This document shows, piece by piece, positions 54,939 through 61,217 of a stretch of 64,000 nt of DNA (position 1 is the first letter of the stretch; each line of letters starts with the position of its first letter). Location: assembly GCA_031285905.1 (NCBI GenBank), contig JAITVH010000152.1:1-64000 (forward strand). Direction: 5' to 3'. The translations under genes were made by a program, and so were the position numbers. A model generated the notes under the pieces. That model saw only the letters and a list, made by a program, of their open reading frames with translations, had not been told where the DNA came from and searched no databases. Source of the DNA: Prevotella sp. (GTDB lineage: Bacteria > Bacteroidota > Bacteroidia > Bacteroidales > Dysgonomonadaceae).

Positions 54939-56771
54939 TCAATCATTCATAGACACAAGAAACTCTTCGTTGTTTATGGTTTTCCTAAGCCTGCTTTCAA
55001 GGAATTGCATAGCCTCCACTGAATTCATGTCTGACAAGAAGTTACGCAATACCCACATCCGACTTAATGTATCCTGATCGAGTAACAGGTCATCACGACG
55101 CGTACTGGATGCAATAATATCTACTGCAGGGAAGATACGTTTATTAGACAGTTTACGATCAAGCTGTAATTCCATATTTCCTGTTCCTTTAAATTCTTCA
55201 AAGATCACATCATCCATTTTAGAACCTGTTTCGGTAAGAGCGGTAGCTATAATAGTTAACGACCCTCCGTTTTCTATATTACGGGCGGCTCCAAAGAAAC
55301 GTTTAGGCTTGTGTAAAGCATTGGCATCCACACCTCCTGTTAACACTTTTCCCGATGCAGGTTGTACAGTATTGTAAGCCCTGGCTAAACGTGTAATTGA
55401 ATCAAGAAGAATTACTACATCATGTCCGCACTCGACCATTCTTTTTGCCTTATTCAATACAATTTCTGCAATCTTAACATGTCTGTCTGCCGGTTCATCG
55501 AATGTCGAAGCTATCACCTCCGCATTTACGCTTCTTTCCATGTCAGTTACTTCTTCCGGACGTTCATCGATAAGAAGTACGATCATATATACTTCAGGAT
55601 GATTATCTGCGATTGCATTCGCTATATCTTTCAACAATGTTGTCTTACCGGTTTTTGGCTGGGCAACGATCAGCCCACGCTGACCTTTACCTATAGGTGA
55701 AAACAAGTCAACTACACGACTGGAAAGGTTATCATTCCTGCCCTTTGTTAATTTAAACTTCTCATCGGGAAATAAAGGCTTCAAGTGATCAAACGGTACA
55801 CGATCCCTTACTTCGTCCGGGGTACGCCCATTTATTCTGTCCACTTTTACCAAAGGGAAGAATTTCTCTGATTCTTTTGGTGGACGTATAGGCCCTTCAA
55901 CTATATCTCCTGTCTTAAGACCAAAAAGTCGGATTTGTGATTGGGATATATAAATATCATCAGGTGATGACATATAGTTATAATCTGACGATCTTAAAAA
56001 GCCATAGCCTTCCTGCATAATCTCCAAAACACCGGTAGCTGTCAATATACCTTCAAAATCAAATGTCTTCTCTTGGATATTATGCTGATTTTGCTTTTGG
56101 TTTTGATTGCCATTCTGTTTCTGAGTATTATTCTGATTGGTTTTAGCCGGTGCATTTGCAACAACTTCTATCGGCGCAACATCCGAATCAATTTCAAGCG
56201 GCGTTAATAAAGGTAAGCCAGGGACTGGTTCTTGAGGCTGAGCTTCTCTTACTTTATTCGATCGAAAAACGAGTTGGGTTGGTTTTGTTGCTGGTTGTTG
56301 TTTAACTGTCTCTTCCGGTTTATCCGATTTATGAGGCTCTGGAACATTCCTTTTAAGAGGTATTTCTTTCTGAATATTTTTTATTGGTTGTACCTTTTCT
56401 TCTACAGGCTTAGATACTATTTCTTCTTTTTGCACTTCAGACTTTATATTGTCAACTTTTACTAGTGGTTCTTTTTTCTCTTTTATCTCAGCCGGTTGCT
56501 CTGGCTTTTTTGGCTGATTCTGTGTTTTAGGTTTGTTTTGTTTTGCCTTAGCTGTTTGTGCTTTTTTCTGTTTCTGCTCGATTTTATCTTCACTCTGATA
56601 ACTTTCCGAATTCTTATTTCGAGCTTCCATTACAGCCTGTTCGTCCAGGATTTTATAAATCAATTCATCTTTCTTATAAGCATCAGGACGTCTTATGCCG
56701 AGCTCTTTAGCTATTGTTCTTAGTTCTATTGTGAGCTTTTCATTAAGCTCAAGAATGTTATATATACGCAT
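54939..56771 (-). CDS. rho: Transcription termination factor Rho with long disordered insert
   Basis: This 610-residue protein is an RNA-dependent helicase that ends transcription. Rho_N-like sequence is in the first 50 residues. Residues about 60-230 are low-complexity (Gln, Asn, Lys, Pro, Glu), a disordered insert absent from the 419-residue E. coli protein. Then come the RNA-binding cold-shock domain (about 235-310, [11 protein letters not shown]), Walker [11 protein letters not shown] near 373, Walker [14 protein letters not shown] near 400, and the Q- and R-loop region. In Bacteroides thetaiotaomicron such an insert drives condensate formation. A promoter about 380 bases upstream leaves a long leader, compatible with autoregulation. 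Confidence 0.96.
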   Translation of the reverse strand: MRIYNILELNEKLTIELRTIAKELGIRRPDAYKKDELIYKILDEQAVMEARNKNSESYQSEDKIEQKQKKAQTAKAKQNKPKTQNQPKKPEQPAEIKEKKEPLVKVDNIKSEVQKEEIVSKPVEEKVQPIKNIQKEIPLKRNVPEPHKSDKPEETVKQQPATKPTQLVFRSNKVREAQPQEPVPGLPLLTPLEIDSDVAPIEVVANAPAKTNQNNTQKQNGNQNQKQNQHNIQEKTFDFEGILTATGVLEIMQEGYGFLRSSDYNYMSSPDDIYISQSQIRLFGLKTGDIVEGPIRPPKESEKFFPLVKVDRINGRTPDEVRDRVPFDHLKPLFPDEKFKLTKGRNDNLSSRVVDLFSPIGKGQRGLIVAQPKTGKTTLLKDIANAIADNHPEVYMIVLLIDERPEEVTDMERSVNAEVIASTFDEPADRHVKIAEIVLNKAKRMVECGHDVVILLDSITRLARAYNTVQPASGKVLTGGVDANALHKPKRFFGAARNIENGGSLTIIATALTETGSKMDDVIFEEFKGTGNMELQLDRKLSNKRIFPAVDIIASSTRRDDLLLDQDTLSRMWVLRNFLSDMNSVEAMQFLESRLRKTINNEEFLVSMND

Positions 56772-57156
56772 GTATATCTATATTAAAGTATTATACTGGT
56801 TTAATTTCTTAATTATTATTATTTGAGTAGTTTAAAGAACGATTATATATATTCTACGAGATAATTAAATTGGTTTTCCAATAAATTCCATTCGACACTA
56901 AGTCTATTAAGCAAGACAATAAATTATAACTTCTGTTATTTATTTGAGCATTTTATAATCAAAGTCCCATTTTTTTGATTTCCATTGGAATTACAATACC
57001 AAAATTAAGCTTAGAGCACCAATTTTAAGATTACAAAATCTACATAATTATGATTATCCCGAATAAGGTAAAAGAATATTCAAAATAACAAATAAATGGA
57101 TTTTTTTGGACTAAATACTACAATTATGAAAGTATCCGAATGCGTTAAAAGCACTG

Positions 57157-57186
57157 CAAAGATATATATTTTTTTTAAATAACAAA
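57157..57186 (-). promoter_or_regulatory. Putative rho promoter
   Basis: On the minus strand TTTG (57183-57186) precedes TATCTTTG (57157-57164) by 18 bases. The -33 element overlaps a perfect palindrome CAAACGTTTG (57183-57192). Confidence 0.6.
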
Positions 57187-57193
57187 CGTTTGA

Positions 57194-57215
57194 TAAAAAA
57201 AGTGTAGCAAACACT
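57194..57215 (-). terminator. Terminator of the purF-like gene
   Basis: On the minus strand AGTGT (57211-57215) pairs with ACACT (57201-57205), followed by seven T residues. It lies about 20 bases after the stop codon. Confidence 0.6.
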
Positions 57216-57234
57216 CACAATTTATAACAATATA

Positions 57235-58641
57235 TTACTCAGATGGTTCAACCTTATTATAGCAATATGTACAGACAGACTCTCCGGGTAATCCAATGGA
57301 AGCGACCAGATCCTCGACAGTATTGAACCGTAAAGTAGTGATATTTAACTTCCTACGAATACAATCTACCAGTTTAGTATATTGCTCTGAATCTGTTGTT
57401 GCATACTTATCCAAGTCTTTGGAATCATCTCCTTCCAGTTCCTTAATAATACGGCGCGTAATAAGTTCCAGAGCCGATTTAGAGGCTGTGAAACCAAGAT
57501 ACGGGCATGCATGGATAATGGGAGGCGAACCTATACGCATATGCACCTCTTTTGCCCCGTATCCGTATAATATATTTACATTATCTCTTAACTGCGTACC
57601 CCGTACAATGGAGTCATCACAGAATATAACACGCTTATCTTTCAATAAATGGCGGTTCGGTATCAGTTTCATCTTTGCCACCAAACTCCTTATCTCCTGA
57701 TTGGCAGGCGTAAAGCTGCGCGGCCAGGTAGGAGTGTATTTTATAATAGCCCTGCGATACGGAATCCCTTTACCTTCAGCATATCCCAACCCCATACCTA
57801 TCCCCGAATCGGGAATGCCTGCCACATAGTCGGCGACAGTGTTGTCTTTGGCTGCCATCTTCAAGCCGCATGTATAACGGACAGTATCCACATTCACACC
57901 CTCATAGTCCGATACGGGATATCCGTAATATACCCACAGGAATGAACACACCTGCATTTTCTTGTTAGCCTTCCGCAACTGTGTCATCGTATCTGCAGTA
58001 AGGAAGAGTATTTCTCCGGGGCCAACGTTGTATTCCAGTTCAAAATCGAGGTTAGGAAAACTGCAAGGCTCGCTCGATACAGCATAAGCGCCTTCTTTAC
58101 GCCCAATCAATATAGGTGTACGTCCCCATTTATCGCGTGCTACAATTATTCCGTTTTCCGTAAGCAGGAGCATGGAACATGAGCCCTTTATTTTCTGATA
58201 AACCAATTCGATACCTTCTATAAAACTCTTACCTTTCGATATTAATGAGGCAATTACTTCGGTTTGGTTTATCTGCCCTGAGTTCAACTCTGACAAATGA
58301 GCACCTTCTGCCAGCAATTCTTTTTCCAGTTCTACCAAGTTATTTACCTTGGCAACTGTAACAATGGCAAACTTCCCCAATTGGGAATTAAAGAATATCG
58401 GTTGCGGGTCAGTATCGCTGATAACGCCAATACCCGAGTTTCCCACAAACTTGCTTAGATCAGCTTCAAAGCGCAAGCGAAAATATGAATTTTCCAGATT
58501 ATGTATAGAACGGTTAAATACTCCTTCGTGGTATGTAACCATCCCGCCCCGCCGTGTACCCAGGTGAGAGTTATAATCTACGCCGTAAAATAAGTCCGTT
58601 GCACATGGTGATTTTGAAATCGTTCCGAAAAAGCCGCCCAT
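57235..58641 (-). CDS. Amidophosphoribosyltransferase-like protein without the N-terminal Cys
   Basis: This 468-residue protein has the layout of glutamine PRPP amidotransferase: an N-terminal Ntn-type glutaminase region (HLGTRRGGMV near residue 27) and a C-terminal phosphoribosyltransferase region with VIFCDDSIVRGT near residue 340 (the PRPP loop). Active PurF starts with Met-Cys and uses Cys as the nucleophile after Met removal; here the protein begins MGGFFGTIS, so the Cys is absent. It may use free ammonia, or be a clade with a non-glutaminase role; a second purF may lie elsewhere. The gene has its own -7 box at 58680. Confidence 0.88.
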   Translation of the reverse strand: MGGFFGTISKSPCATDLFYGVDYNSHLGTRRGGMVTYHEGVFNRSIHNLENSYFRLRFEADLSKFVGNSGIGVISDTDPQPIFFNSQLGKFAIVTVAKVNNLVELEKELLAEGAHLSELNSGQINQTEVIASLISKGKSFIEGIELVYQKIKGSCSMLLLTENGIIVARDKWGRTPILIGRKEGAYAVSSEPCSFPNLDFELEYNVGPGEILFLTADTMTQLRKANKKMQVCSFLWVYYGYPVSDYEGVNVDTVRYTCGLKMAAKDNTVADYVAGIPDSGIGMGLGYAEGKGIPYRRAIIKYTPTWPRSFTPANQEIRSLVAKMKLIPNRHLLKDKRVIFCDDSIVRGTQLRDNVNILYGYGAKEVHMRIGSPPIIHACPYLGFTASKSALELITRRIIKELEGDDSKDLDKYATTDSEQYTKLVDCIRRKLNITTLRFNTVEDLVASIGLPGESVCTYCYNKVEPSE

Positions 58642-58679
58642 TCTGAGATATCTTTAGTTATTAATTAAGGTTTAAGGCG

Positions 58680-58687
58680 CAAAAGTA
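58680..58687 (-). promoter_or_regulatory. -7 box of the purF-like gene
   Basis: TACTTTTG on the minus strand, 38 bases before the start codon at 58641. The upstream element is unclear. Confidence 0.45.
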
Positions 58688-58769
58688 CAATATTCTTAAA
58701 GAATACCTTTCTTTTTATGGGCTTATTAATGTTAAAATATTCACAGAAAAATCACCATAACTCTATAAT

Positions 58770-58800
58770 ATTTTAACTAAAAGGTAACAAAGGTGACACT
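58770..58800 (-). repeat. Dispersed repeat family A, copy A5 (reverse orientation)
   Basis: Read on the minus strand it is AGTGTCACCTTTGTTACC and then TTTTAGTTAAAAT. It abuts the stop codon of the gene at 58800. The long front module seen in A1 and A3 is absent. Confidence 0.8.
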
Positions 58801-59300
58801 TATCCCGGCTTTTTCCATGTATGCAATCTTTCTATGGCCTGCCTCATTACAGTACCCAGCTCCGGGTCGGTAGTCTCTATAATCCATGGCTTAGGTTCTT
58901 TTACTTCCTTATCCTCTTTTTCCTTCTTTTTACGGTCGTTGCGTTCAATAACAAATTTGATAGCTGCCATAACGGGAGCTACTTCCTTTTCTCTGATTAT
59001 CTCTTTCTTCAGGATAGATACATTCGGGTTACTTGGGGAGGGTTCATACTCTCTCCTTGTCTCTTTTATTCTATATCCTTCCAGCTTTTCTTTTAGTGAC
59101 CTTCGGGCAAGTGCCACCAACATTTCCTCACATCTTTCTTTAGCCTCTTCGATGGCTTTCCTGAACTCGGGCTTGTTTTCATACCACTGGTAGTATGTCT
59201 TGCGGCTGATGTCCAGCGATTCGCATATTTCCGCGATGGTGAACAGATCGGTTTCGATCATATTGATCATCGTCCTTACTAGTTTTTCTGTGTACTTCAT
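58800..59300 (-). CDS. Terminase-small-subunit-like helix-turn-helix protein
   Basis: This 166-residue protein has an N-terminal helix-turn-helix (LFTIAEICESLDISRKTYYQWYENKPEF, about residues 18-45), then a long charged helical region and a lysine/glutamate-rich segment (RKKKEKEDKEVKEPK). The layout resembles phBC6A51-type terminase small subunits or transposase-like HTH proteins, which bind DNA. No large terminase or other phage gene is near, so this may be a domesticated or left-over gene. Its 3' end is followed by repeat A5, and a family B repeat lies upstream of it. Confidence 0.65.
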   Translation of the reverse strand: MKYTEKLVRTMINMIETDLFTIAEICESLDISRKTYYQWYENKPEFRKAIEEAKERCEEMLVALARRSLKEKLEGYRIKETRREYEPSPSNPNVSILKKEIIREKEVAPVMAAIKFVIERNDRKKKEKEDKEVKEPKPWIIETTDPELGTVMRQAIERLHTWKKPG

Positions 59301-59342
59301 AATCTTTTTCTTTTTGTTGTTATTTATCTGTTATTGTTTTCC

Positions 59343-59425
59343 TGTAGGGGCGAAATATCTTTCGCCCAATGTTCAAATGTGAGCAAATATTTACTGGTTC
59401 GGGCGAATGTTTATTCGCCCCTACA
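59343..59425. repeat. Dispersed repeat family B, copy B1
   Basis: The element begins TGTAGGGGCGAA and ends TTCGCCCCTACA, with inverted ends. Inside are two perfect 8-bp hairpins: GGGCGAAA/TTTCGCCC and GGGCGAAT/ATTCGCCC. It lies between the two small minus-strand genes. Just beyond it at 59426-59438 is a word matching TTTATCTATA of family A (reverse). Confidence 0.85.
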
Positions 59426-59474
59426 TGTATAGATAAATTCAGAAAAAAAAGATGAAAAAAGAATAGAAATATTC

Positions 59475-59762
59475 TTATAAAGCACGCAACTTCCGCCACA
59501 GACACCCTAACACTCCCCTACTCTTTTCAGGTACAGCTTCAGGTTCGTCCCGCCTGCTTTCCGTTGCCTGTTTCAGAACTATGCGGTACAAGGTATGCAT
59601 CAATGCGAGGTTCTTATCTATTTTTTGAAGTTGTTGCCGGTGGTCATCGTCTGTGAGGTGCTGCATCAGATAATTTACCATGTTTTTGGTTTCCAGATAG
59701 TTGTTAAGGATCAGGGTAAGAGAAGCATTAATGGTGTCGGGAGCCTTTTCCGACTCTATCAT
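59475..59762 (-). CDS. Small helical protein of unknown function
   Basis: This 95-residue protein is mostly alpha-helical and charged (NNYLETKNMVNYLMQHLTDDDHRQQLQKIDKNLALMH is one predicted helix pair). The C-terminus is basic (RRDEPEAVPEKSRGVLG). I do not recognise a family. Its start codon overlaps the stop of a shorter upstream frame (59759-59902 or 59830), as in translational coupling. It is followed by the family B repeat and the HTH gene in the same direction, so they may be one transcript. Confidence 0.55.
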   Translation of the reverse strand: MIESEKAPDTINASLTLILNNYLETKNMVNYLMQHLTDDDHRQQLQKIDKNLALMHTLYRIVLKQATESRRDEPEAVPEKSRGVLGCLWRKLRAL

Positions 59763-59902
59763 TCGTCCATATCCCTGATAATATCGCCGAAGGTAGGAGG
59801 TGACTCTCTGTGGTTGCTTTCGCCTTGCATAGTTTTATATATATAAAGAAGCGGGAGAACATTTACCTGCCGATTGCACAGGGAGTCGAAGCCCTCATAC
59901 AC
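59759..59902 (-). CDS. Possible very small ORF, coupled to the 95-residue gene
   Basis: From a GTG at 59902 this frame would encode 47 residues (start VYEGFDSL, end DIIRDMDE); from an ATG at 59830 it would encode 23. The stop TGA overlaps the next ATG by one step (ATGA), as in coupled genes. The first half lies inside the large palindrome at 59861-60011, so the shorter form may be the real one. I do not recognise the product, and the call is tentative. Confidence 0.35.
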   Translation of the reverse strand: MYEGFDSLCNRQVNVLPLLYIYKTMQGESNHRESPPTFGDIIRDMDE

Positions 59903-60011
59903 GAACAGGAAACGCCTCCCGCCCTATATAATAAGGCGGGTTCGGCATTCTTGCTGCTTTCGTGTATGTGCGATTTTCGACTTTTGTGCAATACGAACCA
60001 GCTAAACGCTT
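59861..60011 (-). other. Large imperfect palindrome, possible structured RNA or leader
   Basis: Two arms of about 60 bases pair imperfectly around a centre at 59929. Matching blocks are TTGCACA (59874-59880) with TGTGCAA (59985-59991), AGTCGAA (59884-59890) with TTCGACT (59976-59982), CATACACGAA (59896-59905) with TTCGTGTATG (59959-59968), and CCCGCC (59918-59923) with GGCGGG (59935-59940). A -7 box upstream on the minus strand (60053-60060) suggests it is transcribed. A rod-like RNA, such as a 6S-type regulator, or a leader of the small operon are both possible; I cannot decide from sequence. Confidence 0.55.
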
Positions 60012-60052
60012 TTACCTTTACCAATATCTATGTCATGTCACCATTGACAGGG

Positions 60053-60060
60053 CAAAGATA
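60053..60060 (-). promoter_or_regulatory. -7 box before the palindrome
   Basis: TATCTTTG on the minus strand fits TAnnTTTG. It places transcription start just before the palindrome, near 60046. No clear upstream TTTG is seen. Confidence 0.4.
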
Positions 60061-60143
60061 GGGATATTCTTTTGTTTTTTGTTTAGTCATTATATTGCTT
60101 TATTGTATAATACATCAAATTTTCGATACATTTTGGGGTTGTG

Positions 60144-60225
60144 TGTAGGGGCGGATTATCATCCGCCCGCAATAACCAACGGGCGAAAGATATTTGGCTT
60201 CGCCGATTTTCAATTCGCCCCTACA
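60144..60225. repeat. Dispersed repeat family B, copy B2
   Basis: Begins TGTAGGGGCGG and ends TTCGCCCCTACA. It contains a perfect hairpin GGGCGGAT/ATCCGCCC. Length (82 bases) is almost the same as copy B1. Confidence 0.85.
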
Positions 60226-60387
60226 GCGACCAGAAAAAATGCGACAATATTTTTTACCTATTACTTAATCTACAACTATTTACAAAAATAAACGATCAAT
60301 ACCAAATAAAATATTTTAAAAGCAACATAAATTATCTACTGATTATAAGTATGTTACTCCCGTTTTTAACAAGAAAAGCAAGAATAT

Positions 60388-60436
60388 GGTAAATTATCGC
60401 ACAAAATGCGGTAAAATATCTTAATTTAGCGGTAAA
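60388..60436 (+). promoter_or_regulatory. Three phased GGTAAA direct repeats before an XRE gene
   Basis: GGTAAA occurs at 60388, 60410 and 60431, with spacing of 22 and 21 bases (two DNA turns); the last two are preceded by GC. They lie 50-100 bases before the XRE gene and look like binding sites on one face of the DNA. No clear TAnnTTTG is seen. Confidence 0.5.
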
Positions 60437-60486
60437 CTTAAGAAACGGGATTTTGTTAAACCACTTGTACTTATACCACTATAAAT

Positions 60487-60921
60487 ATGGAAGCTGTAAA
60501 AGAGAATAAAAAGAAAGTTCATCAGGGCAGGAATATCAGGATAGCCCGTAATTTCCAGAATATTACACAGGAAGATCTAGCCTTTAAGCTCAACCTGTCG
60601 CAAAGCAAAGTGTCCGATCTGGAACTGAAAGAAACATTGGAAGATGAACTGCTTGATAAATTTGCCGCTGCACTCAATATTCCAATAGGTTTCCTGAAAA
60701 ACTTTGAGCCGCAAGAGTTTATGAAATCATATACAGTTACTGATAATACTCTTAATAATAATGCTGCCGAAAATTCACCTGAGAGCGTAACCCAACAAAT
60801 TATTGGTGATACAGAACAAACATATATTTATAATCCACTAGAAAAAGTTTCTGAACTCTACGAACGGCTTCTTAAAGAAAAGGAACAACAGATAGAGGAA
60901 ATTAAGGGAAAGGGAAATTAA
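60487..60921 (+). CDS. XRE-family regulator with C-terminal coiled-coil
   Basis: This 144-residue protein has an N-terminal Cro/C1 helix-turn-helix (NITQEDLAFKLNLSQSKVSDLE, about residues 27-48). The middle (about 80-110) is a Ser/Asn/Thr-rich linker. The last 35 residues form a short coiled coil (EKVSELYERLLKEKEQQIEEIKG), which suggests dimerisation. The layout is common in Bacteroidota orphan regulators. It may bind the GGTAAA repeats upstream, as an autoregulator; this is inference. Confidence 0.85.
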   Translation: MEAVKENKKKVHQGRNIRIARNFQNITQEDLAFKLNLSQSKVSDLELKETLEDELLDKFAAALNIPIGFLKNFEPQEFMKSYTVTDNTLNNNAAENSPESVTQQIIGDTEQTYIYNPLEKVSELYERLLKEKEQQIEEIKGKGN

Positions 60922-60962
60922 AAACTCTTCATTTTTTTTATTTTCCTTTTCATTTCCTTGGT

Positions 60963-61055
60963 TGTCATGTTGAGGAACGAAACATCTCATATTTTAGAGG
61001 ATTTTTTACTTCGTTCAGAAACAACGTTCGCCGAAGCGAAAGCGAGGCAATGACA
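60963..61055 (+). repeat. Dispersed repeat family C, copy C2
   Basis: Starts TGTCATGTTGAGGAACGAAAC and ends GCAATGACA, and it is a longer, diverged copy of C1 with an internal insertion (about 25 bases) after TTCGTTCAG. It lies between the XRE gene and the alpha-2-macroglobulin-like gene. Confidence 0.7.
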
Positions 61056-61181
61056 AAGAAAGTATACATTTTATAATATCTCCGGATTTAAAAAGCTCTG
61101 AAGCTATTTTTTATAGATACTTTCAAAGCTTTTCTGTTTTATATTCTGAATCTACATCCCAAAAAAAATAAAACATTTTCT

Positions 61182-61189
61182 TATATTTG
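61182..61189 (+). promoter_or_regulatory. -7 box of the macroglobulin-like gene
   Basis: TATATTTG fits TAnnTTTG and lies 29 bases before the ATG at 61218. The upstream element is unclear. Confidence 0.45.
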
Positions 61190-61217
61190 GATTATATAAG
61201 ACTATCCTCTATATACT

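Larger units (their letters stand above)
56772..57234 (-). other. Long rho leader and promoter region
   Basis: The stretch between rho and the purF-like gene holds the rho promoter (57157-57186) and about 380 bases of AT-rich 5' leader. I see no ORF of convincing quality in it, and no known riboswitch. Leaders of rho genes in other bacteria help autoregulation. Confidence 0.5.

Noticed and set aside
58800-59300. Complete prophage
   Set aside because: Only one terminase-small-subunit-like gene is seen; no large terminase, portal, capsid or integrase is nearby.
59810-60392. Plus-strand ORFs of 83, 109 and 83 codons
   Set aside because: They fall in the palindrome and family B repeat; similar peptides appear from both strands because of the inverted repeat.
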